Origin: CBDUXP01 sp965371225 [NCBI: uncultured bacterium]
Lineage (GTDB): Bacteria; Abyssobacteria; SURF-5; CBDUXP01
NCBI GenBank assembly: GCA_965371225.1
Contig: CBDUXP010000019.1
Coordinates: 1 to 63,673, forward strand
DNA length: 63,673 bases
Direction of reading: 5' to 3'
This document shows, piece by piece, positions 27,349 through 35,794 of the stretch. The position numbers were made by a program, and so were the translations under genes. A model generated the notes under the pieces. It did not search any database, had not been told where the DNA came from, and worked only from the letters and a program-made list of their open reading frames with translations. Within the stretch, counting starts at the first letter, position 1; every line of letters starts with the position of its first letter.

Positions 27349-28874
27349 AGGTGTCACGGGAAAACTTCGACGACCTGCTGCTGGACTACGTGTACGGCGA
27401 GCTGGATGCGGCGGCGCGCACGGCCTTCGAGGCGTACGTGGCCGACCATCCGGACGCGCAGGCGGCGCTGGCCGAGATGCGGGATACGCGCGCGGCGCTG
27501 TCCCCGCTCGCCGCCGACCTGGAGCCGTCGCAGGTCACCACCAACCGCGTGCTCGCCCACGCGCGGGATGCGGCCGAGCGCATGGAGGGCGGCCGGTCCT
27601 GGAGCTTCTTCCCGCGGTACGCCACGGCGCTGGCGGCGGTGTTCGTTGGCGCGTTCACGCTGATCGTCCTCCGGCCCGTGGTGCAGCGGCAAAGCGAATC
27701 CCAGTTGGTCCGGGGCGCGGACGCCGTCAGCCCCCACGCGGAGACGGAGCCGGCGCGGGAGTACGATGAGGTAGGCGCGGCCGCGTTCGACGAGGTAGCA
27801 CCGGCGGACAACCGGCGCGGGTTTGCGGTCGGCGGCGCAGCGTTTGAGAATGAAACCGCCCGCGATGCGGGCCGCGCCGGCGCGCGCGAGGAAGGCGGCA
27901 CGTGGGCCTTCAACATGGAACGCGCGGCCCCGGACCAGGACGGGCGCTTGGAAGACGCGGACGTGTATGGCGGGGTCGGCAGCGAGAGTGTGGACGCTGC
28001 GCTCTTGCGAGCCCGGCGGGTCGCGGCGGCTCCGCCCGCTGCGGCGCGGGAATCGGCCAAACGGCTCGATGATTCGCTTATGGTAGGCGGCGCAGCGGTG
28101 GGGAGCGGTTTTGCGGATGCCACGGAAGAACCGCTCGTGCTGAACCGCCTGGCATACCAGGGACCCGTCACGCTGGCCGAGGAAGCGCGCGTGCAAGAAC
28201 GCGACGCCCCGCTGGGCGTGTTGGCGGCGAAGCCCCTTGCGAAGCCCAAGCTGGAGGTCGCGAACGCGGCCTCCGAACCGGCCGTGCCCGAGGCGAAAGC
28301 GGCGGCGGCGGAGCCTAACGAGGTGGCGGCCGGCGACCGCCTGAATCAGTACTCGGCGGAACCCGAGTCGGCCGAGTCGGCGCTACGCGCGGATAAATCG
28401 GACGGGCAGTGGCGGACCGTGGCCAAGTCGCAGCCGCAGGTGCCGCTCAATCGGTGGCTGGTTGCCGGGCGCGAGCAGCAGTTGGCCGGCGCCCATCGTG
28501 ACGCGATTCGGAACTTCCAGCTCGTCGTGCTCAATGCGCCGGATGCGCCCGTCGCTGCCGAGGCACAGTACGAGACCGCGCGCAGCCTGATGGATTTGGG
28601 CGACTGCCCGCGCGCCGTCGCGACGTTCCAGGACATCCTCGACAACGCCCCCGCGTTTCCGGAACGGGACGAGGTGCTGTTGGCGCAAGCCGTATGCTTC
28701 AATCGCCTGCGTGACTTTGAAGCCGAGTTGGAGCGCTACGCCATGTTCGAGGCCGAGCATCCGACCCGCGCGGCAGAAATCTCGACGCAACGAGTGCTGG
28801 CCGAGCAGCAATTGGTGGGCCGCGTCAAGAAAGCGCGGGAACCGGCCATCCCCGCGACCACCGGCACGAAGTAG
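27345..28874 (+). CDS. Putative anti-sigma factor with TPR-like C-terminus
   Basis: 509 residues. The N-terminal ~65 residues (NFDDLLLDYVYGELDAAARTAFEAYVADHPDAQAALAEM) follow the anti-sigma/zf-HC2 helix pattern but lack the HxxxCxxC zinc ligands. A transmembrane helix at about 90-110 (YATALAAVFVGAFTLIVLRPVV) separates it from a long low-complexity alanine/glutamate-rich periplasmic stretch (about 115-365). A C-terminal tetratricopeptide-like region follows (about 370-490: REQQLAGAHRDAIRNFQLVV, AAEAQYETARSLMDLGDCPRAVATFQDIL). It is coupled to the ECF sigma gene by ATGA. I infer it holds the sigma factor at the membrane and senses an envelope signal through the TPR part. Confidence 0.8.
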   Translation: MKVSRENFDDLLLDYVYGELDAAARTAFEAYVADHPDAQAALAEMRDTRAALSPLAADLEPSQVTTNRVLAHARDAAERMEGGRSWSFFPRYATALAAVFVGAFTLIVLRPVVQRQSESQLVRGADAVSPHAETEPAREYDEVGAAAFDEVAPADNRRGFAVGGAAFENETARDAGRAGAREEGGTWAFNMERAAPDQDGRLEDADVYGGVGSESVDAALLRARRVAAAPPAAARESAKRLDDSLMVGGAAVGSGFADATEEPLVLNRLAYQGPVTLAEEARVQERDAPLGVLAAKPLAKPKLEVANAASEPAVPEAKAAAAEPNEVAAGDRLNQYSAEPESAESALRADKSDGQWRTVAKSQPQVPLNRWLVAGREQQLAGAHRDAIRNFQLVVLNAPDAPVAAEAQYETARSLMDLGDCPRAVATFQDILDNAPAFPERDEVLLAQAVCFNRLRDFEAELERYAMFEAEHPTRAAEISTQRVLAEQQLVGRVKKAREPAIPATTGTK

Positions 28875-28899
28875 CCCCGCTCCCGCGGTGGCACGCGCG

Positions 28900-28905
28900 T
28901 ACAAT
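28900..28905 (+). promoter_or_regulatory. Candidate -10 element (TACAAT) close to a start codon
   Basis: TACAAT lies 6 nt before ATG 28912, so initiation of transcription about 7 nt downstream would give a leaderless message. No ribosome site is seen for that ATG, which agrees with this. No -35 was found. Confidence 0.35.
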
Positions 28906-28911
28906 ACGCCG

Positions 28912-30183
28912 ATGCCGGGGCCATTCCAGACAGCGGCCGCCGTTGTCGCGTCTGTACAAAGCGGCGACACAGTGGCCCTCATGCATGCGTGTGGCGAGCC
29001 GCAGACGCTGGTGGAGGCGCTGGTGGCGCGCGCGCCCGACCTCCGTGGCGTGCGCGTGCTCACCGGCTGGCACGGGATCAGCCCGGCGCCCTACGCCGCG
29101 CGCGAAGTGGCCGACGCGTTTACGCCGGTCACCACCATCCCCGGCCCGGCCACGCGCCCGGCGATCGCGGAAGGCCGGGGCGAGTACTTGCCGTTGCGTT
29201 TCGGTGAGCTGGCGCGTGCGATTCGGGATCGCCGCGTGCGCGTGGACGTGGCGTTCCTGCAGGTGTCGCCGCCGGACGCGCAGGGCCGGTGCAGCCTTGG
29301 CGTATCCGTGGACTGTTCACCGGCGATGCTCGACACGGCGCGCGTGCGAGTGGCGGAAGTCAACGCGCAAATGCCGGTCACGCGGGGCGACACCCTGGTG
29401 CCGTTCGACCTGTTCGACGCGACCGTGGAAGTGGACCGTCCGTTGCTGGAGCTTCCCGTGCCTCCCATGACCGCGCAGTTCGAAGCCATCGGCCGCGCCG
29501 CCGCCGCGCTCGTCCCGGACGGCGCCACGATTCAGGTGGGGGTTGGCACCATGCCCAACGCGGTGCTCGCCGCCTTCGCCGGGCACAAGGACCTTGGCGT
29601 GCACTCCGGCCTTGTGAGTGACGGCGTCATGGACCTGTTCCGCGCGGGAGTCATCACCAACACACGCAAGAGTGTAGACCCCGGCCGGCTTGTAAGCTGC
29701 GGCGTCATCGGCAGTCGGGCGTTGTTCGCGGCGGTGGATGGGTTGGACGCGCTGCAGATGCGCCCGGCCACGTACACGCACGACGGGGCCGTCCTCGCGC
29801 AGCAGGAGCGCTTCGTCGCGATCAACAGCGCGCTGCAGGTGGACCTGCAGGGGAACGTGAACGCGGAAGTGGTGAACGGCCGGCGGCTCAGCGGCCCCGG
29901 TGGACAGCCGGAGTTTGCTGCGGGCGCCGCCGCCGCGCCGGACGGGCAGTCCATCTTCTGTCTGCCGGCGACTGCGAAGGACGATACGATCTCGCGCATC
30001 GTCGCCCACCTGGATGACGGCGCGCCCGTCACGACGCCCGCGGAACACGTGACGGCCGTCGTGACCGAGTACGGGGCGGCGGACCTGCGCGGTCTGGCAC
30101 GCCGCGCCCGGGCCGACGCCATCGCCGCGATCGCGCATCCCAACTTCCGCGCCGCGCTCCTGCAGGCGGCCACGGAGTATTAG
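28912..30183 (+). CDS. Acetyl-CoA hydrolase/transferase family (4-hydroxybutyrate CoA-transferase-like) protein
   Basis: 423 residues. The two halves of the CoA-transferase fold are visible: N-terminal MPGPFQTAAAVVASVQSGDTVALMHACGEP and C-terminal YTHDGAVLAQQERFVAINSALQVDLQGNVNAE, GPGGQPEFAAGA. The CoA-binding IQVGVGTMPNAVLAAF and the C-terminal VTEYGAADLRGL...RADAIAAIAHPNFR are family hallmarks. In characterised members a catalytic glutamate lies in a HSE-type motif after this loop; here the corresponding segment is VHSGLVSDGV, with glycine in that position. Either glutamate is supplied elsewhere or the enzyme is a hydrolase or inactive variant. The ATG at 28912 is preferred over the longer frame, which overlaps the anti-sigma gene. 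Confidence 0.88.
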   Translation: MPGPFQTAAAVVASVQSGDTVALMHACGEPQTLVEALVARAPDLRGVRVLTGWHGISPAPYAAREVADAFTPVTTIPGPATRPAIAEGRGEYLPLRFGELARAIRDRRVRVDVAFLQVSPPDAQGRCSLGVSVDCSPAMLDTARVRVAEVNAQMPVTRGDTLVPFDLFDATVEVDRPLLELPVPPMTAQFEAIGRAAAALVPDGATIQVGVGTMPNAVLAAFAGHKDLGVHSGLVSDGVMDLFRAGVITNTRKSVDPGRLVSCGVIGSRALFAAVDGLDALQMRPATYTHDGAVLAQQERFVAINSALQVDLQGNVNAEVVNGRRLSGPGGQPEFAAGAAAAPDGQSIFCLPATAKDDTISRIVAHLDDGAPVTTPAEHVTAVVTEYGAADLRGLARRARADAIAAIAHPNFRAALLQAATEY

Positions 30184-30199
30184 GCCCGGGAGGAGTAGT

Positions 30200-31021
30200 A
30201 TGGTCGCGATGCAAGAGTTTCTCCCGGTAGCCATCTCGCTCGCGCGGCAGGCGGGGGCCGTGGTGCGCGAGAAGCTGGACCGCGTGGAGAACGTGCGCAG
30301 CAAGGGCACGAGCATCGACATGGTGACCGAGAGCGACCTGGCGAGCGAGCGGGTCATCACCGAAGGCCTCCTCGCCGCGTATCCGGATCACGGCATCCTG
30401 GGCGAAGAGGGCGGCGTGCAGGGCGTCGCCGGCAGCGCGCATCAGTGGATCGTCGATCCGCTGGACGGCACCACCAACTACGCGCACGGGCTGCGCCAGT
30501 TCTGCGTGTGCATCGGGCTGGAGGTGGACAAGGTCCCGGCGCTCGGGGTGGTGTACGACCCGATTGCGGAAGAGATGTTCACGGCGTACACGGGAGGCGG
30601 CGCCTTTCTCAACGGGCACACCATTCACGTGAGCGACCGCGCGCCGCTGGCGGACTGCGTGCTCGCCACCGGCTTCGCGTACGACGTGCACACGAACCCG
30701 AACAACAACCTGGACCGCTTCTGCGCGTTCCTCAAGCGCACCCGCGCCGTCCGCCGCTTCGGCAGTGCGGGGCTCGACCTGTGTTACACCGCGTGCGGCC
30801 GGTTCGACGGGTTTTGGGAAACGTTTCTCGGGCCGTGGGACCTGTGCGCGGGGAGGGTGATCCTGCGCGAGGCGGGCGCGACGGTCACGGACTTCACCGG
30901 TGGGGAACACACGCTCTACGGCGGCACCACGGTGGCGTCCAACGGGCATATCCACCAAGAGATGCTCGATGTCATTGCGGCGGCGGGTCCGCACTCGCTG
31001 ACGGAGACGGTGGACCGCTGA
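30200..31021 (+). CDS. suhB: Inositol-1-monophosphatase family protein
   Basis: 273 residues. The metal-binding motifs are intact: GILGEEGG (EE, about 73), IVDPLDGTTNYAHG (DPxDGT, about 90) and GPWDLCAGRVILREAGATVTD (WDxxAG, about 214). These coordinate Mg2+ and the phosphate of inositol-1-phosphate or related sugar phosphates; in E. coli SuhB also assists rRNA transcription. AGGAG ends 4 nt before the ATG. It is 16 bp after the CoA-transferase gene and shares its last base with the next start (TGATG). The symbol is given on family grounds; substrate is unproven. Confidence 0.9.
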   Translation: MVAMQEFLPVAISLARQAGAVVREKLDRVENVRSKGTSIDMVTESDLASERVITEGLLAAYPDHGILGEEGGVQGVAGSAHQWIVDPLDGTTNYAHGLRQFCVCIGLEVDKVPALGVVYDPIAEEMFTAYTGGGAFLNGHTIHVSDRAPLADCVLATGFAYDVHTNPNNNLDRFCAFLKRTRAVRRFGSAGLDLCYTACGRFDGFWETFLGPWDLCAGRVILREAGATVTDFTGGEHTLYGGTTVASNGHIHQEMLDVIAAAGPHSLTETVDR

Positions 31022-31476
31022 TGCCGACGCTCATTCACCAGCGCGTGCGCGCCGCGCGGGAGGGCGAGAACCCGACCGTGGTCTGCCGCATGGCTTCCGG
31101 CTGGGTCGTGTTCTGCGATCAACAGGTCGTCCCCGCGCAATCCCTCTTGCTGCCCGATCCCGTCGTCGACGACCTCAACCGGTTGGACCCCGGCGCGCGC
31201 GCGGTGTACTTGCGCGACATGGTGCTGCTGGGTGACGCACTGCTCGAAGTGACCGACGCGGAGCGGATCAACTATGAGATTCTTGGCAACGCGGAACCCG
31301 CCCTGCACGCGCACGTGGTCCCCCGGTATGCGAGCGAACCCGCCGATCTGCGCCGCGGCCCCATCTGGAACTACGCGTGGGCGGACGCCCCGCCTTTCGA
31401 TCTCGACCGCGATCGCCCAGTGATGCAGGAAATCGCGTCAACGATCGCGCGGCTCGGCGGCGCAGCGGCCGACTAA
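31021..31476 (+). CDS. HIT-like hydrolase
   Basis: 151 residues. The core ERINYEILGNAEPALHAHVVPRY matches the HIT fold, in which helix-strand NYEILGN is followed by the histidine motif. The motif is H-A-H-V-V-P-R-Y, i.e. the third histidine of the canonical HxHxH is replaced by proline/arginine, as in the HxHxxPR subgroup of diadenosine tetraphosphate hydrolase relatives. It probably acts on nucleoside phosphate anhydrides. The ATG overlaps the suhB stop as TGATG. Its stop codon overlaps the stop of the convergent TIGR02757 gene by four bases (31473-31476). Confidence 0.82.
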   Translation: MPTLIHQRVRAAREGENPTVVCRMASGWVVFCDQQVVPAQSLLLPDPVVDDLNRLDPGARAVYLRDMVLLGDALLEVTDAERINYEILGNAEPALHAHVVPRYASEPADLRRGPIWNYAWADAPPFDLDRDRPVMQEIASTIARLGGAAAD

Positions 31477-32375
31477 AGACAGCAGACCGGGTCGAGGGGG
31501 CAGGCGGAGCAGATACTGGCTTCGCGCGTGCTGCGGCAGACCTTCAGAATCCCCAGGCGGCTGATGGCGAAGTCGTACTTCACCGGATCGCGCGGGTCGA
31601 ACGCGCGCAGGGCGCCGGTAATCTGCTCGGCCATGGTCCAGTCCGCCGTCGCCCGTTGCGTGAGGCCGACGAACCGCGCGATGCGCGCCACGTGCGTATC
31701 CACCGGCATGAGCAGATGCGCCGGGTCCACGTCCCGCCACAGCCCCAGGTCCACGCCGTCACCCCGCCGCACCATCCAGCGCAGGTAGAGGTTCCAGCGC
31801 TTGCACGCGCTGCCGCGCCGGGGATCGGCCAGCGAGTGCCAGATGCCCGCGTGCCGGTTCCGCGCGCGTCCCTTGCCCACTTCCGTGTTTGCCGCGTCGC
31901 GAAGGCGATCGATGAGGAGCGCCAGCGCTTCGCGCACGTCGCCCCCGCATCCTTTATAGAAGGTTGTAAACGCTGCGCCGATAGAGCCGAACTCACGTTG
32001 CACGGATTGCACGCCCACCAGCAGCAACGCCACGTCGAGTCCGTCGTGAAACCGGTGCCGAAATCCTGCGAAACGCTCGCGCAGTTCGGCCGGTGCGGCC
32101 CGCTCCAGCACGCGCGCCGGTGCGTGGTCCAGCCGGGCGAGCGCGTCGCCCACGCTGGCCTGGATGATCGGCACGGCGCCGTACGCGAGGGAACTGGCGA
32201 GGATGCCGGTGACCTCCTGGTCCGCCGGATCGGTGAACTGATGCAACCAGCGCACGGGATCGGATTCGATGTCCGCCGACCCGTACGTGGCGCGCAAATG
32301 GTCCAAGTGTTCGTGGAGGTTCGGCCGCGGGCTGGGTCGAGGCACGTGCGGGAGTGCGGGCGCGCGTACGCTCAC
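31473..32375 (-). CDS. TIGR02757 (DUF2400) family protein, HhH-GPD-like with cysteine cluster
   Basis: 300 residues. The N-terminal LHEHLDHLRATYGSADIESDPVRWLHQFTDPADQEVTGILASSLAYGAVPII and the central GSACKRWNLYLRWMVRRGDGVDLGLW match the uncharacterised TIGR02757 family. The C-terminus VKYDFAISRLGILKVCRSTREASICSACPLDPVCCL has cysteines spaced C-x8-C-x2-C-x5-C, like the [4Fe-4S] loop of endonuclease III relatives, suggesting a DNA-repair-like protein. The GTG start at 32375 overlaps the stop of the upstream Nudix gene (GTGA). The longer open frame upstream is a shadow of that Nudix gene. Function is not established. Confidence 0.85.
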   Translation of the reverse strand: MSVRAPALPHVPRPSPRPNLHEHLDHLRATYGSADIESDPVRWLHQFTDPADQEVTGILASSLAYGAVPIIQASVGDALARLDHAPARVLERAAPAELRERFAGFRHRFHDGLDVALLLVGVQSVQREFGSIGAAFTTFYKGCGGDVREALALLIDRLRDAANTEVGKGRARNRHAGIWHSLADPRRGSACKRWNLYLRWMVRRGDGVDLGLWRDVDPAHLLMPVDTHVARIARFVGLTQRATADWTMAEQITGALRAFDPRDPVKYDFAISRLGILKVCRSTREASICSACPLDPVCCL

Positions 32376-32872
32376 GGTTGACTCTCCCGCCGCCCGACGC
32401 GCGCGTGCATCACATCCCACGCGGTGCTCCGGCCGTTGATGTAGGGGGCTTGTTCCGCTTCCCCGTACGCGTTCGCCGCCAGCACCTCGCCGATGGGCGG
32501 ATAGAGAATCAAGCTGCGCAGCTCGCTGACCGGGTGCCACGCCACGCGATTGACGTCCGGGTCCTCGCCCACGGCCGGGGTGCCTTCCCACCGCTGTGCG
32601 CGGAACACGATGTGCACCATGTGCGACCCGAGCGGATCGTCGTCCAAGAGCATCTCGGTCACGCACAGCACGCGGCCGGGCTGCACGTCAAGACAGACCT
32701 CTTCCCGGCTTTCGCGGACGGCGGCATCGTGCAGGCTCTCGCCGAGGTCGACCCCGCCGCCGGGCACCAGCCAGAAGTTTTCGCCCCCGCGCTCACTCTC
32801 CACGAGCAGCACGCGATCATCGTCGTAGATGGCGATGCCCACGCGGACGCGCGGGCGCAGTTGGAAGGGCAT
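32372..32872 (-). CDS. Nudix hydrolase (first of two)
   Basis: 166 residues. The Nudix box GGVDLGESLHDAAVRESREEVCLD fits GX5EX7REUXEEXGU except that the glycine of the last position is cysteine (EEVCL for EExGL). The metal-binding RESREE is intact. Upstream LRPRVRVGIAIYDDDRVLLVESER is the usual Nudix first strand. It hydrolyses a nucleoside-diphosphate-linked substrate that cannot be told from sequence. A minus-strand TACAAT at 32896-32901 is a possible -10 element, 23 bp before the start. It overlaps the TIGR02757 gene and lies 37 bp after the second Nudix gene. Confidence 0.9.
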   Translation of the reverse strand: MPFQLRPRVRVGIAIYDDDRVLLVESERGGENFWLVPGGGVDLGESLHDAAVRESREEVCLDVQPGRVLCVTEMLLDDDPLGSHMVHIVFRAQRWEGTPAVGEDPDVNRVAWHPVSELRSLILYPPIGEVLAANAYGEAEQAPYINGRSTAWDVMHARVGRRESQP

Positions 32873-32909
32873 GGGGTGGCTCGGGTGCGGGCGCTATTGT
32901 AGCGTGCGC

Positions 32910-33377
32910 TCAGGGCGCCTCGCGCCAGCGGGGCCCCAGGTTGGGCAGCGCCGGCCCGGTGCCCTGCGCGGCGGCGCGCAACTCCTCCACGATGGGCGGA
33001 AAAAATACCAGGTCGGGCCACGTATCGAGCGGGTGCCACTGCATGGCCGCCAGCCGCGGTTCCACGCCCAGCCGTTCCTCACCCCCGACGATGCGGCCGC
33101 GCAGTGCCAGGTGCAGGATGTGGCGCCGCGCGTGCGGCGGGAGCGATTCCGCAACCGCGACGAGATCCCCCGCCTCCACCTCGAGCCCGAGTTCCTCCTT
33201 GCACTCCCGCTCCGCGCACTCCTGAATCGACTCGCCCCACTCGAGCCCGCCGCCCGGCAGCAACCAGTACTCGTTGCCGTCGCGTCGATGCTGCACGAGC
33301 AGGACTTGGCCGTCGCGCACGAGCAGCACCCCCACGCGCACGCGCGGCCGGTCGGGCGTCGGATCGAGGTGCGTCAT
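32910..33377 (-). CDS. Nudix hydrolase (second of two)
   Basis: 155 residues from ATG 33377 (MTHLDPTPDRPRVRVGVLLVRDG). A complete Nudix box is present: GGLEWGESIQECAERECKEELGLEV, matching GX5EX7REUXEEXGU without exception. The other residues differ from the neighbouring Nudix protein by more than half, although both open with the same PRVRVG strand, so they look like an old tandem pair with separate substrates. The start overlaps the stop of the DUF1015 gene (ATGA). The tail NLGPRWREAP has no known motif. Confidence 0.9.
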   Translation of the reverse strand: MTHLDPTPDRPRVRVGVLLVRDGQVLLVQHRRDGNEYWLLPGGGLEWGESIQECAERECKEELGLEVEAGDLVAVAESLPPHARRHILHLALRGRIVGGEERLGVEPRLAAMQWHPLDTWPDLVFFPPIVEELRAAAQGTGPALPNLGPRWREAP

Positions 33378-34618
33378 CCGGGGTCGTCGGCCAGGGAACG
33401 GATGACGAGACCGGTGAGCAGCTTGGGGTGGAAGTAGGTGCTTTTCTGCGGCATGCGTTTCCCGGCGCGGGCGCACGCGACCACGCTGTCTCGCGGCACC
33501 GGGTTGACGAGCACGGCGAGGTTCGCTTCGCCCTCATGCACGCGCAGACAGGCCTCGGCCCCGTCCGGGGTGTATGTGAGATCGCCCTGGTGGCCCAGTG
33601 TCTCGATGTCCAGCCCCCACGCGTTCTCGAAGAGGTGCCGCTGCAGGACCACCACGTCCAGGCCCGACGGATGCACCGCCTGCGGGTCGCGCGCCACGTG
33701 CACGAGGCGGAACGTGCCCGGCGTGTAGAGGGCGAAGGCGTGATGCGCCGTGCGCAACTCGGCGAGCCGGGCCTCCGCCTGTGGCCACACGTCGCCACCG
33801 CCGGGCAGCGTCTCCTGCGTCCACCCGGCGGGCACGGACGCCTCCAGGTCCGCCTCGCTCGACACGGGCAGGCGCGCGAGCATCCGGTGGTACGGATACA
33901 GGCGCAGGCCGGGGCTCTTCAGGCTGACGCACATCATCATGACCGCGTCGCTGCCCGGCCCGCCCACTTCCTCCGCGTAGGTGACGCTGGTCTCGTACCG
34001 GTGGTGTCCGTCCGCGATGACTACGTGGGCGTCGTGCATGGTGCGGGCGATGGCGGCGCAGCGCGCCGGATCGGCTTCCACCCACATCCGGTGGTGCACC
34101 CCGGCGGCGTCCGTGAAGTCCGCGGCCGGATGCGCGGACATGGCGTCGGTCACGGCGCGGTCGATGGCGCCGTCGCCGTCTTCCACGAGGCCGAAGATGG
34201 GACTCAGATTCGCGCGGCACGCGGACAGCAGCGCGAAGCGATCGTCCTTCGGCCCCTGGTGCGTCCGCTCGTGGCCCCAGATGCCGGGCCCGTGCGCGAC
34301 CGCGCCGATGATCCCCGCGCGGGTCAAGGGCTCGCCGCCCAGAAAGCGGAACGTCTGCGCGTAAATATAGAACGCGGGGACGGGCTCGGACGACAGAATG
34401 CCGCCGTTGCGCCAGGTTTGCAAGGTCGCCGCCGCCTGCGCGTAGCCGTCGCCCGCCGGCCCCGGCTCCGGCAGGATCAGGCGCACCGCGTTGTGCGGTT
34501 GCTCGGCCAAGCTCGCGCGGTCCTCCACGTCGATCACATCGTACGGGGGGGCCACCGCCAGCGGGAGGTCCACGTGCGAGGCGTAGCGCAGGCCGCGAAA
34601 CGGCCGAATGTCAGGCAT
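33374..34618 (-). CDS. DUF1015 family protein
   Basis: 414 residues beginning MPDIRPFRGLRYASHVDLPLAVAPPYDVIDVEDRASLAEQ, the DUF1015 opening (RPFrglRy...APPYDVI). Further family blocks are the FRFLGGEPLTRAGIIGAVAHGPG region, HERTHQGPKDDRFALLSACRANLSPIFGL, MWVEADP, VVIADGHHRYETSVTYAEE, KSTYFHPKLLTGLV. The conserved ADGHHRYET histidines and the C-terminal KSTYF look intact. Function is unknown; a SerK-like kinase fold has been proposed for relatives. It is the first gene of the minus-strand set with the two Nudix genes and TIGR02757, so the four may share a nucleotide-related task. Confidence 0.92.
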   Translation of the reverse strand: MPDIRPFRGLRYASHVDLPLAVAPPYDVIDVEDRASLAEQPHNAVRLILPEPGPAGDGYAQAAATLQTWRNGGILSSEPVPAFYIYAQTFRFLGGEPLTRAGIIGAVAHGPGIWGHERTHQGPKDDRFALLSACRANLSPIFGLVEDGDGAIDRAVTDAMSAHPAADFTDAAGVHHRMWVEADPARCAAIARTMHDAHVVIADGHHRYETSVTYAEEVGGPGSDAVMMMCVSLKSPGLRLYPYHRMLARLPVSSEADLEASVPAGWTQETLPGGGDVWPQAEARLAELRTAHHAFALYTPGTFRLVHVARDPQAVHPSGLDVVVLQRHLFENAWGLDIETLGHQGDLTYTPDGAEACLRVHEGEANLAVLVNPVPRDSVVACARAGKRMPQKSTYFHPKLLTGLVIRSLADDPG

Positions 34619-34738
34619 GCAGGCGGGCGAGTGCGGGTAGAGGACAGCAGTCGCGCCGGAGTATAGGCGCGCCCCCGCGGCGGGTCAAATGTACGCCGAT
34701 GTATGATCTAGCCAATCCGAGGGAGACGGGGGGATCGT

Positions 34739-35794
34739 ATGACCATGACGCGGACGGTGCGGGCGGCGGCAGTGCAGGCGGCGCCGGCATTTTTGGATCG
34801 GGACGCGACGACGGCGAAGGCGGTCGCGTACATCACGGAGGCGGCGGGCAACGGCGCGGAACTCATCGTGCTGCCCGAGACGTTTATCCCGTGCTACCCG
34901 TTCTGGATCTGGCTGGCGGACTCGGGCACGGTGGGCGGCCTCTACCCGCGGCTGCTGGATCAGGCGGTGGACCTGGACGGGGAATGCGTCGCCACGCTCC
35001 GGCAGGCGGCGCGCGACGCGGGGGCGATCGTCGCCTGCGGCATCAACGAGCGGGCGGGCGGCACCATCTATAACAGCCAACTGCTCATCGACGAGACCGG
35101 CGAGATACTCGGCGTGCGGCGGAAGCTGATGCCCACGTCGGCGGAGCGGACCGTGTGGGGCCGCGGGGACGCGCGGGACTTGCAGGTGTGGGACACGAAG
35201 CTGGGCACCCTCGGCGCGCTCATCTGCTACGAGCACAGCATGACCGCGGCCCGCGCGGCGCTGGTGGGGTTGGGGGAGGAGATCCACATCGCCATGTGGC
35301 CGAGCCTGCCGGCCGAGAGCCCGACCGACGACATTCGCGTGATCACGGCCGCCATGCAGACGTACGGCTGGGAGACGCAGAACTTCGTGGTGCACGCATC
35401 CGCGCTGGTGAGTGATGACATGGTGCAGGGGATGAAGCAGGCCATGCACCCGGCGTCGCACGACATGCTCGACGCGTTCGCGGCGGTGGCGCGCGGGACC
35501 ACGGGCGTTGTGGATCCCACGGGGCATCACATCGCCGGGCCGGTGCACGCGGGCGAGCAGATCGTGTACGCGGACTTGGATCCCGAGGTGCGCGCCCGCG
35601 CCAAGTTCACGATCGACAGCGCCGGCCACTACGCCCGGCCCGACGTGGTGCACACCGTCATCGGCGATCCCCCGCCCCCGGTGGTGGAACGGCGGGTCCG
35701 TGCGGAAAGCAGGGGAGCAGAGACTCCTTCGCGTGGGAATGGAGAGCCAGCGCCGGCGGTCAAGCCCGAGGCGGAACGGGCGTCGAACGCTTAG
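34739..35794 (+). CDS. Carbon-nitrogen hydrolase, nitrilase branch
   Basis: 351 residues from ATG 34739. The catalytic triad is visible: Glu in IVLPETFIPCYPF (~47), Lys in GVRRKLMPTSAE (~130) and Cys in LGALICYEHSM (~165). The sequence around Cys and the FIPCYPFWIW loop place it with the aliphatic nitrilase/cyanide hydratase branch (usual CWE replaced by CYE). It would convert nitriles to carboxylic acids plus ammonia, or amides in some members. The C-terminal ~35 residues are low-complexity. A run of G (GGGGGG) lies just upstream. The stop overlaps the stop of the convergent M48 gene by four bases. Confidence 0.92.
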   Translation: MTMTRTVRAAAVQAAPAFLDRDATTAKAVAYITEAAGNGAELIVLPETFIPCYPFWIWLADSGTVGGLYPRLLDQAVDLDGECVATLRQAARDAGAIVACGINERAGGTIYNSQLLIDETGEILGVRRKLMPTSAERTVWGRGDARDLQVWDTKLGTLGALICYEHSMTAARAALVGLGEEIHIAMWPSLPAESPTDDIRVITAAMQTYGWETQNFVVHASALVSDDMVQGMKQAMHPASHDMLDAFAAVARGTTGVVDPTGHHIAGPVHAGEQIVYADLDPEVRARAKFTIDSAGHYARPDVVHTVIGDPPPPVVERRVRAESRGAETPSRGNGEPAPAVKPEAERASNA

